A stretch of DNA of 64,000 nt from Nothopassalora personata (lineage: Eukaryota > Ascomycota > Dothideomycetes > Mycosphaerellales > Mycosphaerellaceae): assembly GCA_033816765.1 (NCBI GenBank), contig CM066296.1, forward strand, positions 2,728,001 to 2,792,000, written 5' to 3'. Numbering within the stretch: position 1 is the stretch's first letter; each line of letters opens with the position of its first letter. The notes under the pieces are model-generated. The model ran no database searches. It saw nothing but the letters and a program-made list of their open reading frames with translations, and was not told the origin of the DNA. Positions 43,744 to 53,317 of the stretch are shown here, piece after piece. Position numbers and translations under genes: made by a program.

Positions 43744-44814
43744 TCAGTCCTTCTCGCCGAAGTCACCGTGTCCAGTACTATTCGCATGCTGCACCGCCCA
43801 TGCCTGTCCATTTCCACTCTCGCCGCACTGATTGCACTTCAACGCAAAGCCATGGGTATCAGTGAAGTAATGTTGACCTTGCAGTCCTCTGCATAGCTCC
43901 AAAGCTCCAGCCAGCGCGCCACCATCGATCTCCTCGCCGTCCATCCTCACCACGTCGAAGACCTTGCGATCGAATTCCGGCTCTGCCCCACTGAAAGGTG
44001 TCACGGCACAAACGTCGTAGTGGATACCTGAGTACACCAGTATACACCGTGTGGGCTTGCCTTCGTTGAAGCGATCGACTCGACAGTCCTGGACATTGAT
44101 GCTGCAAATCTCGAGGTCGAAGTGTTGGCTGAGAATTGATAATTCGATGCCACCACCCCAGCTGTCTTCCCGTTGGATCCATCGACAATACTCCTCGGGC
44201 TTCTTCTCCAGCATTCCTTCGGTGTAGAGATCAGGTTGTGTTTGGATGGTTTGCGCGACGACCGAGCGCAGCTCGGTCATACCGTCAAGCGCAGAGCCGA
44301 GAACTGCTGACGAGAGCGCTCGAAACATGCAAGAGTTGTCGTCAGGCATGACTCGTAAGACCATGACGCCGTCCAGATCTGGTACAGGCACTTCAGGAGG
44401 TTCACTTTCCATTTGTGGTTTCTTCTTTCTCGTGAGATTGAGTGGCTTGTCTGGGAAGTCGCCTGGCTGATGTGCTGGTGGCGACGTCAGATCACGTGGC
44501 GGTAATGGCTTGACCGTTTCGGATGGTCTTGTCGTGCTGTCCAAAGGAGTTGATAGCTTTGCTTGTACGTTGCGAGGCGCTACTGTGAATTGTTCACCAT
44601 TGAGTTTGTGCGGAATGTCGGCAAGCTTCGTGTCGCCACTGATCGATTCGGTATTGAACGATGAAGGTGGAAAGCCATACTTGAGGTCAAAGTCCGTGAC
44701 GCCTGTCTTTTCTGATATCTGACCACAAAGCTCACTCCACGTTGCCTGGCCATCTATGCTGATCGTCGCTTGTCCTTCTGGGCCACGAACTCGTAGCCGG
44801 ATCGCGCCAGTCAT
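43744..44814 (-). CDS. OTU1: OTU-family deubiquitinase Otu1/Yod1
   Basis: A single exon of 356 residues. An N-terminal UBX-like beta-grasp region (about 1-85, MTGAIRLRVRGPEG) is followed by a Pro-rich linker. The OTU catalytic domain (about 150-290) has PDDNSCMFRAL (catalytic Cys162) and IHYDV (His265). A C-terminal C2H2 zinc finger uses Cys327, Cys330, His343 and His349. This is the full yeast Otu1 / human YOD1 layout; these bind Cdc48/p97 through the UBX-like domain and trim ubiquitin chains in protein quality control. It is transcribed divergently from the Rsc1/2 gene. Confidence 0.93.
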   Translation of the reverse strand: MTGAIRLRVRGPEGQATISIDGQATWSELCGQISEKTGVTDFDLKYGFPPSSFNTESISGDTKLADIPHKLNGEQFTVAPRNVQAKLSTPLDSTTRPSETVKPLPPRDLTSPPAHQPGDFPDKPLNLTRKKKPQMESEPPEVPVPDLDGVMVLRVMPDDNSCMFRALSSAVLGSALDGMTELRSVVAQTIQTQPDLYTEGMLEKKPEEYCRWIQREDSWGGGIELSILSQHFDLEICSINVQDCRVDRFNEGKPTRCILVYSGIHYDVCAVTPFSGAEPEFDRKVFDVVRMDGEEIDGGALAGALELCRGLQGQHYFTDTHGFALKCNQCGESGNGQAWAVQHANSTGHGDFGEKD

Positions 44815-45326
44815 CGTGGTGGGAAGAACGCCGTAGTGCTCAGTGGTTTAAGCCGCTCAGTGCGACTTGCCTTTTTTGATGCAGTCGAAACTGCAGATGG
44901 TGGCAAGATCGCTGCCGATACACTCGAGAGGCGGTCGTGGCGGCGGATCGGGTTAGTATGTGACCAAGTCCTTGCATGTGCGTGCGTTGTGCGAGTACTT
45001 CGGCTGTGCGATGACTGTATGTATAAGGAAGATGACCTCGTCGAACGATTCTATGTGTGATGTGTTCCACAAGACGATGTGTAAGCTATCGCAGCCGGGA
45101 GAAGTGAATAGGCGAGCGCAGCCCGTGCCTTCGAGGCTGGCTCGACACGGGCCGAGCCTGCCGGCCCGCAAGGGTCGTCTTGGGGTAAGTGGCATGGAGC
45201 TGTCTGGGCTGTTTGGCTGTGTGTGAAGCGCGTCGTGCAACTGTCGTACTGTATAGTACATGTAGTCGCATATGAGCTTCCAATACTCTTCCACACCACT
45301 GGACGGCCACCCTACATCACGCCATC
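44815..45326. promoter_or_regulatory. Divergent intergenic promoter, OTU1 / RSC1-2
   Basis: 512 bp separate two start codons facing away from each other, so both promoters must lie here. No specific regulator site is claimed. Confidence 0.5.
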
Positions 45327-47954
45327 ATGCCGCCCAAGGATCGCGAGCCGAGTTCGACGCCGGTGCCATCGACAGAGCCCAAGAATGATGGCTCTCAACT
45401 GCCCAGGGCGGAGTGGGACGCGATGTCGAAAGTGCTCAATGCCATCTACGACTACCGCACCGAAGATGGCTTCGACCCGTCTAAGCTGTTCCACCGCAAA
45501 GTCAACAAGCGCGTCATTCCCGAGTACTACGATACGATCCGAGAGCCGATGGCACTGTCCATCCTCAAGCAAAAGATCCATCGCAGGGAATACAACAGTT
45601 TCAAGGAGTTTGTACGCGACTTCGCACTGATCCCACACAATGCGCAAGTCTTCAATGTACCGGAGAGTGGTGCATTCCAGGATGCGCTTGTGATCAAGGA
45701 GCAACTCGAGAAACAGCTGCAGTTGCTCGTGAAGGACGGCATCATCACGCAGGACGTCGCGACGCTCCCAGATCTCGGCGAGATACCCACATACACCCCT
45801 GCGCCGGCCGAGGAAGCTGCGGAGGGCGAGGCTGAGGATGACGAGGAATCCGATGACGAGGGCGAAGACGATGAAGATGGGGACGAGGACGACGACGGGC
45901 GCAAGAAGAAGCGACGCGGTGCACGAAGCGGCGCGTCCATAGCCAAGCGCGATGCGGCCGCTGCAGACGACGACGAAGACGGTGGGAAGCGCGCGAGGGG
46001 TCGGCCGCCCAAGCTGTTGACACCGATGGAAGCACGCATGCAGACCATCCTCAAGGGCATCAGGAAACCCAAGAACAGCCGAGGCCAGCTCATGATCAAG
46101 CATTTCGACCGATTACCGGACAAGGCAACGCTGCCCGACTACTATGTGGAGATCAGGAATCCGATAGCGTACGAGCAGCTGAAGCGGAAGGTCAAGAGGA
46201 AGAAGTACAAGACGTTGGAGGAGTTCATGGCCGACGTCAACCTCATGTTCAACAATGCAAAGCAGTACAACCAGGATGACTCGCCCATCTACAAGGAGGC
46301 AGTTGCATTACAAATAGAGGCTGGTAAGCTGTACGACACGGAGATCAAGAAGCCGGACGAGTCGTTCGCAGATGAAGAAGGCAAGATCCCCCTACCGAAT
46401 GGCATACTCCATAACGGCGAGCTGTACAAGGTGGGCGACTGGATACACATTCAAAACATCAACGACTTGACCAAGCCCGTACCTGCGCAGATCTATCGAA
46501 CATACAAGGACAAAGATGGCTCTAACAAGGTCAATGTATGCTGGTACTATCGCCCTGAGCAGACTGTACACCGGCATGATAAGCACTTCTTCCCCAACGA
46601 GGTTGTCAAGACCGGACGGTATAGGGATCACCCGATCGAGCAAGTCGAGGGCAAGTGCTTCATCATGTTCTACACGCGCTACTTCAAAGGACGGCCACGA
46701 AGCTTACCTGAGGGTACCGAGATCTATGTCTGTCAATCGCGATATAACGAGTCTGCTCACCAGTTCAATACCATCAAGACGTGGGCCAGTTGCCTGCCTG
46801 ATGAAGTTCGCGACCGCGACTACGAGATGGACCTGTTTGATCATCCTCGCAAGATGAAGAAGTTCCCTTCACCGATCGCGTATCTGCTGAAGGACGACCA
46901 AACAGAGACTGATGAATTGCCAAAGGTGCAGTGGGGCGCTGATGGTGCACCCCCGAAAATCGGTGCCGTTCACAAGCGACCGAGGAATGAAAAAGATTCT
47001 CCGCCACCTGAGCCCACACCTCCGCCTCCACCGAAAATGCCCACTCCACCACCACGCCAGCAAGCACCGACACCACAGACTTACACGCCCTCCCTCGCAC
47101 AGCAACAACAATCTCGACCACAGCCGGCGACCGCAACGCCCTCATTTCCCAACTTCACACAGCCACGTTCGCAATTGCACCAACAGTATTCAGGCGCCAG
47201 CGCAGCACCCTCGCCGGCTCCAGCAGGAGCTGCCGCGGCGGCTCTCAATAGGACGACGTCGCTGCAGTCACTCTATCAGCAGCCCGCGACGCCACAGCAA
47301 AGTCAAGCAGCGCCACAGCGGACCATGGCACCCACTCAGTCAAGCTATGGTCAGGCATCGACGCCGGCGCCGCCGCCAAACCCTACTGCATTCCCTCCAC
47401 GACCGCCAACTGCCAATTACCGTGACCCGCCACCTATCGAAGTGTACACCCTCCCAGACGCGGCCAATCTCTCGATTCCCAATGAGATTCGAGAGCAGTA
47501 CCAGCGAGACGAGTTCGGCCGTGTCTTGTTCTTCACTACGCCACCAGTGAGGACAGATCAAACAGGTGCTGCTCGCGGTCACAGCGTGCGGTATCTCGCG
47601 GAGAAAGCTCGCCGACAAGAGATGATCGAGAAGAAGCGTAAAGAGCGAGAAGCCGAGAAGGAAGCGGAGGAGCAGGTTGCGAAGAGAGCTCGACTCGAGG
47701 CAGAGGCGAAGACGTCAGCTGACATTGTCGAGCTCAAGAAGAAAGCACTCGACGTGCTTGACAAGCAGCTCGCCACTGCTGTCGCGTACGCGCTGACCGA
47801 TCAGGACCTTGCAGCTTTGACAGAGGCGCAAAAAGCCACGATTGAGCGCAATCAGCTCGTGCTGGAGCACGAGAAGCAGAGGAAGAACATGAGAAGTATC
47901 ACTCTGGGCAGTACGTTCTTTGCTGATGACTGGGACTCGAGGCTTGTTCAGTGA
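45327..47954 (+). CDS. RSC1: RSC chromatin-remodelling subunit Rsc1/Rsc2
   Basis: A single exon of 875 residues. Bromodomain 1 spans about 30-135, an acidic/basic linker about 160-220, an AT-hook (KRARGRPPK) 221-229, bromodomain 2 about 235-340 (DYYVEIRNPIAYEQLK, NNAKQYN) and a BAH domain about 360-485 (VGDWIHIQN, NVCWYYRPEQTVH). This order is diagnostic of Rsc1/Rsc2 of the RSC SWI/SNF-class remodeller. The C-terminal third is Pro/Gln-rich and low complexity, ending in a long charged helix. Filamentous fungi usually have a single such gene, so the choice of Rsc1 or Rsc2 is nominal. Large frames on the opposite strand (45312-46103) are codon-bias shadows. Confidence 0.93.
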   Translation: MPPKDREPSSTPVPSTEPKNDGSQLPRAEWDAMSKVLNAIYDYRTEDGFDPSKLFHRKVNKRVIPEYYDTIREPMALSILKQKIHRREYNSFKEFVRDFALIPHNAQVFNVPESGAFQDALVIKEQLEKQLQLLVKDGIITQDVATLPDLGEIPTYTPAPAEEAAEGEAEDDEESDDEGEDDEDGDEDDDGRKKKRRGARSGASIAKRDAAAADDDEDGGKRARGRPPKLLTPMEARMQTILKGIRKPKNSRGQLMIKHFDRLPDKATLPDYYVEIRNPIAYEQLKRKVKRKKYKTLEEFMADVNLMFNNAKQYNQDDSPIYKEAVALQIEAGKLYDTEIKKPDESFADEEGKIPLPNGILHNGELYKVGDWIHIQNINDLTKPVPAQIYRTYKDKDGSNKVNVCWYYRPEQTVHRHDKHFFPNEVVKTGRYRDHPIEQVEGKCFIMFYTRYFKGRPRSLPEGTEIYVCQSRYNESAHQFNTIKTWASCLPDEVRDRDYEMDLFDHPRKMKKFPSPIAYLLKDDQTETDELPKVQWGADGAPPKIGAVHKRPRNEKDSPPPEPTPPPPPKMPTPPPRQQAPTPQTYTPSLAQQQQSRPQPATATPSFPNFTQPRSQLHQQYSGASAAPSPAPAGAAAAALNRTTSLQSLYQQPATPQQSQAAPQRTMAPTQSSYGQASTPAPPPNPTAFPPRPPTANYRDPPPIEVYTLPDAANLSIPNEIREQYQRDEFGRVLFFTTPPVRTDQTGAARGHSVRYLAEKARRQEMIEKKRKEREAEKEAEEQVAKRARLEAEAKTSADIVELKKKALDVLDKQLATAVAYALTDQDLAALTEAQKATIERNQLVLEHEKQRKNMRSITLGSTFFADDWDSRLVQ

Positions 47955-48849
47955 GGAGGCATGGTGACGAGCAGGCCTCAAGTCCCCGAGAGGAATTTGT
48001 ATTGTAGTACCGATACCCATACTGCTGAGCGTAGTGATAGACTCAGTATCACACACTCCATCGCTAGCAGCACATCATAGTCGATATTCGACGAATGTCG
48101 CGAACTCGAGGGACACTCCCTTCGAAGGCTAGCCGCTTCAAAGCTCGCAGCATGTGACGCCGGACCCTTTTCATTCCTCCCCCAAAACGCCAAGAGAGAG
48201 CTTTGGGCTGCTGGGATGCAAAAGCTGGCCTCGATAACCTTCAAATTTCATGAATAATTCGGACCCGCCCACTCAGGGAGTCATAAATCGATGGGGACGT
48301 GGTCTACGAGTAAGATATGACAGTCGATTGGTGCGGGGAGACCCGCTTAATGGTCAGGATCTGAGTGCGAATCTCGCCGTCTCCAAGATCTCTTTGCCTG
48401 TGTGATGGATGCGCAACGTATAAAGTGATACTCAGATGCATCTCTAGATGTGGATCGTACTTTGGACTTCCTTTTGCAACTGCTGTCACGCGCTGTCACG
48501 CGCTCGTCTTTCACGTGGACTAGTCCAGCTGATAGTATAGAGTCCCATTCCATTGATCATTAAGTGACCGAAGGTAGGCGATGTGGCAAAAGAATGGGGG
48601 GGATTCATATGGCGGCTGAACGACAACACAGTGCCACCTGCTCAATTTATGCCCTTCTAACCTGCAAAGACGAAATTTACTATGACGGGTACGTTGATAT
48701 GTTATCACGACGACTCAAGGGCATAGACTGACAGAGTGTATATATGATGAATACCATAGTCTTTGGCTTCACATCCTAGTGAACTGAATCGGCAAAAAGA
48801 AACTCCACTACAACCACTGGCATAGCAGATAAGGAGAACAACCTCTACT
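47955..48849. other. Intergenic, no supported gene
   Basis: No frame with recognisable content. It separates the Rsc1/2 gene end from the tRNA-derived repeats. Confidence 0.4.
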
Positions 48850-49095
48850 CCCTAGAGATGGTTTAACCTTGTGCACGAATCAAACAACTCATATGACCTT
48901 CAGCCGGAATTAAGCTGTTCATAGAGGATGATTATGCTCACACCGTCTCAACCGCTAAGGGTACATATAGCAACAAATCAACGCAACCATGACCCTCAAC
49001 CGGAATTAAGTTGTTCATGGTGATGATTGTGCGGGTGTGTGGATCGAACCGAGATCTACGGGTTGGCGCCTTAACCATTAAGCTATAGGCCCGAA
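48850..49095 (-). repeat. Tandem tRNA-derived (SINE-like) repeats
   Basis: Two diverged units sit in tandem. Each has, on the minus strand, a tRNA-like head followed by a body containing CTTAATTCCGG. The better head, near 49090-49030, has an A box TAGCTTAATGG and a B box GGTTCGATCC with a paired D arm (GCTT/AGGC). About 9 nt of the anticodon arm region are missing, so it is not a functional tRNA. The second body lies near 48895-48945. A tRNA promoter plus unrelated body is the layout of SINEs. Confidence 0.4.
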
Positions 49096-49210
49096 CTTGT
49101 AGCTGGTCGATGAAGTGAGGCGCGTTGTGAAGGGATATATTGCTTGCTTGGTGAAAGAGAGCCGGGGTTCGGCCGGGAACTGGATACTGGGGACGAAGGG
49201 GAGCCCCTAC

Positions 49211-50290
49211 CTACGCCCTGAATATCCTCTCTCGCAAGAATTTGTAGTGCGGCATCGCCACGTCAACCAACTCCCTAATCATCTTTACCTCTTCGGCATC
49301 GAACTCCTCATCCCATTTCCGCTTCTCAGCCTCAAGATCCAGATTCTTCCCAGCCCGCTCTGGCATAATCCCCTCACTTTCAACCAGCGTAGCCTGGATC
49401 TGGATCAACATAGGGTGCATCTTCCCCTTTTCTTCCTCGGACATCTATCAAATCATCATGTTAGTAGCGCAGTCAAGAGAGTCCTCAACAGGGCCCACAC
49501 CATTATCACGGCGGGCTGGAACTCATACCTTCTCCCACCTCACCATCGCCTTGCCCGGATCGAGCCCGACCCTTCCCGCCAGCCCTCGCACGAAAATCTC
49601 ACTCGTCATGTAATCATCCGCATCAACCACCAGCGGCTCAATGCCGTTGGCGACGAACCAATCATACAAGCTCCGTTGCCAGAACATGTGGATGTTCTCG
49701 CGGCGGTTAGCGGTTTTGTTTCCTTTGTAGAGGGCGCCGGTCGCGCGGTAGTTGGAAGGAATGGTCAGGATGGGGTTGCGAATTGTGAAGATAGGGATTG
49801 TGCCTGGGTGTAGGAGGAGGGAGGTGGGCGCGTGGGTCCAGTTCTGCTTCGAGTCACGGGGTAGTGCAGGTGACGAGCTGGTAACGGCTTCGATCAATCG
49901 CTCCGGTGACGCGAGGAAGGCCGCGTGGTTGTGGACGTATAATGTCTGACCCTACCTTAATTCAGTAAACCTCCCTATACCATCTGAGCTTGAGCACGTC
50001 AGACTCACACTCTCCTCAGCCTCCTCCAAATCCCGCCTCCAAGTCTCACCCGACACTTTCGATAACGCGACATACTTCTCCCTATCCTCATCATCCGGTA
50101 GATCGAGCTCATCCTTCTGCATCCACTGATACAAATGCGGCGCATTATTCGAATAAGGATGCCAGCACCATTTTAGATTGTTTTGCTTGGAGAATACCAT
50201 CTTCTCAAGCAAATGGCATCCAGATCGGGGTAGAGAAAAGAGGAGAATTTGGGATGGCATTGTTGTGGGCTTGGGAATAGTGTTGGTCAT
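49211..50290 (-). CDS. Sulfotransferase-like P-loop protein
   Basis: Three exons (50290-50009, 49951-49529, 49444-49211) with introns of 57 and 84 bp give 312 residues. The N-terminus has the sulfotransferase 5'-phosphosulfate loop (ILLFSLPRSGCHLLEK). The middle has a 3'-phosphate-type motif (FTIRNPILTIPSNYRA). The C-terminal part is helical and charged. The fold suggests transfer of sulfate from PAPS to a small molecule, but the fungal family is poorly studied and the substrate is unknown. ATG 50290 is chosen because it lies just ahead of the conserved motif; in-frame ATGs at 50320 and 50260 are alternatives. Confidence 0.75.
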
Positions 50291-51031
50291 TTTGATATGT
50301 GTAAGGAAGACCGTGACCACAGAGGTTCTGGCGAGGGCGGGTACTTGATATGTTGCGGTCGGTGTCTTGTGCCTGTATGTACAAGAGCTGAAGTCAAGCC
50401 CTGAATGCCAAGACTTTTGCCCTGGTTGGTCGGATCCTGCTCAGCTGTGGTGGTACCTGCTATTGTAGTTCGCTCGAGGTAGGACCGCCGTACGAGCGAT
50501 CCGGATAATGGGTAACGACGCGATGTACAGAAGGACAGCTTACTCATCCTGGTCTGAGCATCTTACGAACAGGGTCCATTCTCGTGGGGTCTCCTCGCGC
50601 AGAGGCCTGCGTGATTTCTCTATCTGCATGTAGATAAAGCAGCTCGATGCTTTGATTGTGCAGGCTGGTCAGAGAACTCGAGTGAATATTGTATCCTACC
50701 GTGTTAGCTTTCATGTTCCGCATAACGCGGCTAGGTATTGGTATAGAAGAGGTGATGCAAGAGACGTTAGGTCATCATGCCGCTTCGAAAGTGGAGTCGT
50801 GATATAATTGAGCCTGATGTACAACGCTTGCAGGTACAGACCATAATACAAGCAGCGCTTCCCTGCGCCATTTTCGCCGATGGCGAAGCGTTCGGCTGGC
50901 CGTACTGCCGCCAGTTGTCTTTCCCACAAATAGACGAGCGCGGCGTGCTTACAGAGAGCCGTGGTGTGCTTCGTGACATTGTGATCGATATCTCAGACTT
51001 TCAGTCCTCTATGTCCTTCTGACACAGACTC
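50291..51031. other. Intergenic, no supported gene
   Basis: Upstream region of the sulfotransferase-like gene and 3' flank of Mam33. Short frames lack motifs. Confidence 0.4.
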
Positions 51032-51952
51032 TTACTCTAGGAAGTCCTTGACGCGACCGAGCCATCTCAGGTACTCCTTCTGCTCCTTAACATCAACGTA
51101 GTCTGGAATGAAAATGGCCAGGCTCGAGTTAACACCACGAGCGTTGAGGTAGCCCTCAAGCAAGCCCTGGAGGTCCTCATCGAGCTGCTGGAATGGCGGG
51201 CCATAGTACAACTCCTTGTCGGCCTCCTTGAAGAGCTCTTGTGCGGAGCTTGCCTTGATGTCTTTGGGCAGCTGCACCAGGTTCTGGAACATGAATTCTC
51301 CGTCGGACGCGACCAGCAAGAACTTCAGAGCTCCCTTTCCGGGGCGCTGAACAAGCACGTTGACGTCGACGGGGAAAGCAGGTCCAGACTCGTCCTCCTC
51401 ATCCCTTAACTCCTCGCGGTCAGCCGGTGCAATGCTATCCTCTGGGGCGACTTTGAAGTTTTTGTTTGCGGTGCGGCCCTGATTGATGGAGCCCTTGGTG
51501 TTGGCACCGCCGCTCTGCACATCCATCTCCTCCTCATCACCCATAGCGGTGTCCATGTCCTCCTCGCCGTCCATCATCTCCTGGTTGAAGTCCGCAATGC
51601 TGAAGTGCACTGTGATGGTCTCATCGTCATACTTTCGCGAGAGGAAGACATCTTGCTTGCCGTCGCTGTCTTCAATCGACCAGGCGGGGTTCTCTGCGCG
51701 GAACACCTCAACGTTCGAGTCGGAGCCGGTGGAATTGGCGGCCGACTCCTCGGTCTCAATGTCGATCTCGTTCTGCAGCTTTGCGGAGAGTTGCTGGCTG
51801 TACTCGTCGAATCTGCTGCGAGTTGTGGAGAAGGCGGCGGCTTTGGGCAGTTGTTGCCATGTTGCCCTGAACGCGGGTCTGATGGTCGAAGTCGTGCCAA
51901 TGCGGGAGATTGCTCGAGGTGCCGCGCGGGCGATGGAGCGGAGGCCGAGCAT
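51032..51952 (-). CDS. MAM33: Mitochondrial acidic matrix protein Mam33 (p32/C1QBP family)
   Basis: A single exon of 306 residues. The N-terminus is a mitochondrial targeting sequence (MLGLRSIARAAPRAISRIG) rich in Arg/Ser/Ala with a likely cleavage after FSTTRS. The mature protein has the p32 fold signature: an alternating acidic beta-rich core (VHFSIADFNQE), an acidic insert, then FPVDVNVLVQRPG and a C-terminal helix (LQGLLEGYLNARGVN, YLRWLGRVKDFLE). Mam33 is a matrix trimer that assists mitochondrial translation and oxidative metabolism. It is divergently arranged with the citrate carrier. Confidence 0.93.
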   Translation of the reverse strand: MLGLRSIARAAPRAISRIGTTSTIRPAFRATWQQLPKAAAFSTTRSRFDEYSQQLSAKLQNEIDIETEESAANSTGSDSNVEVFRAENPAWSIEDSDGKQDVFLSRKYDDETITVHFSIADFNQEMMDGEEDMDTAMGDEEEMDVQSGGANTKGSINQGRTANKNFKVAPEDSIAPADREELRDEEDESGPAFPVDVNVLVQRPGKGALKFLLVASDGEFMFQNLVQLPKDIKASSAQELFKEADKELYYGPPFQQLDEDLQGLLEGYLNARGVNSSLAIFIPDYVDVKEQKEYLRWLGRVKDFLE

Positions 51953-52381
51953 CGTGAAGGACTGGCGGGTATTAGGTAGTGGTACAGAAGGTGGTGTTCA
52001 GATCAAGGGGAGTGTGTTTGTATATCTTGATGGATTGGCTTCAATGACGAAGCTAAGTTTGATGGAAGACTTTCATAGAACTAAGATTACGAGGAGGAGC
52101 TTGGACGATGTCCCTCTTGGCGGTGCACAACCGCGGTCATTGCGACATCATGTGTCAACAAAAGTCCAGAGCTCTGCATTCACCGACCAATTGACGAGGA
52201 ACCACGCACATATCCATCATATGCCACTCACAGCTCTGTAGCAACTGGAGACGCCCATCATCATCATCACCACCACGGCCCTCAAACCACCTCCGACTTC
52301 GCCGACTGATACCGCAAAGCGCGACCTCATCCCTCCACCACACCACAAACACCTCCAAATCTCGCTGCAACCACCACTAAC
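51953..52381. promoter_or_regulatory. Divergent intergenic promoter, MAM33 / CTP1
   Basis: 429 bp separate the outward-facing start codons of two nuclear genes for mitochondrial proteins, so co-regulation is possible. No specific site is claimed. Confidence 0.5.
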
Positions 52382-53317
52382 ATGGCAACAACAGTGCCCA
52401 ACACGGGCATCCAAATCAAACCTCCACCTTCTGCCACATCCACCACCAAAAGGGAAAACTCCTCCCCCCTCCGCTCCATAATAGCAGGCTCCACCGCCGG
52501 CGCCGTCGAAATCGCAATAACCTACCCAGCCGAATTCGCCAAAACCCGCACCCAACTCAATTCGCGCCTCTCCGCAGGCCAAAAACTCCCCTTCCCTCCC
52601 TTCGGCCCCCAATGGTACGCCGGCTGCACAACCCTCATAATAGGAAACAGCATAAAAGCCGGGGTCCGCTTCGTTGCGTTTGACCAGTACAAGTCCATGC
52701 TCAGCGATGCCGAAGGCAACATTTCTGGACCTATGACCGTGGTGTCAGGATTCCTGGCAGGAGCGACGGAGAGCTTGTTGGCGGTGACGCCGTTTGAGAG
52801 TATAAAGACACAACTTATCGATGATCGCAAGAGGGAGGTGCCGAGGATGAGGGGGTTTCTACATGGAAGTGGGGTGATTTTCAGAGAGCAGGGGGTCAGA
52901 GGGTTCTTTAAGGGGTTTGTGCCGACGACGGCGAGGCAGGCTGCTAACTCTGCCGTACGTTTCTCCGCATATACCAGTTTGAAGCAGATGGCACAAAGCT
53001 ACACAGCGCCTGGGGAGAAACTGGGGACGCTTTCGACGTTTGCACTCGGCGGAATCGCTGGCACTATCACAGTATACGCTACACAACCTATCGACACCGT
53101 CAAGACGAGGATGCAGAGTCTGGATGCGAAGGGGCAGTATAAGCACAGTATTGATTGTGCTGTGAAGATTTTCAGGGATGAGGGGTTCTTCAAGTTGTGG
53201 TCGGGAGCGCTGCCGAGGTTGGGGAGGTTGGTGTTTAGTGGGGGGATTGTGTTCACGATGTATGAGAAGACGATTGAGTTACTGGATCATCTGGATCCGG
53301 GGAAGAAGTATATCTAG
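52382..53317 (+). CDS. CTP1: Mitochondrial citrate (tricarboxylate) carrier Ctp1
   Basis: A single exon of 311 residues. Three mitochondrial-carrier repeats are present, each with its signature: YPAEFAKTR, TPFESIKTQ and QPIDTVKTR. The first repeat carries the tricarboxylate-carrier features AGCTTLIIGNSIKAGVRF. The length matches yeast Ctp1 (299). The protein exchanges citrate for malate or other tricarboxylates across the inner membrane, feeding cytosolic acetyl-CoA. Confidence 0.92.
   Translation: MATTVPNTGIQIKPPPSATSTTKRENSSPLRSIIAGSTAGAVEIAITYPAEFAKTRTQLNSRLSAGQKLPFPPFGPQWYAGCTTLIIGNSIKAGVRFVAFDQYKSMLSDAEGNISGPMTVVSGFLAGATESLLAVTPFESIKTQLIDDRKREVPRMRGFLHGSGVIFREQGVRGFFKGFVPTTARQAANSAVRFSAYTSLKQMAQSYTAPGEKLGTLSTFALGGIAGTITVYATQPIDTVKTRMQSLDAKGQYKHSIDCAVKIFRDEGFFKLWSGALPRLGRLVFSGGIVFTMYEKTIELLDHLDPGKKYI

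Noticed and set aside
45312..46103. 263-residue open frame antisense to the Rsc1/2 gene
   Set aside because: It mirrors the codon structure of a well-supported bromodomain gene, and its hydrophobic content comes from complementing acidic and Lys codons.
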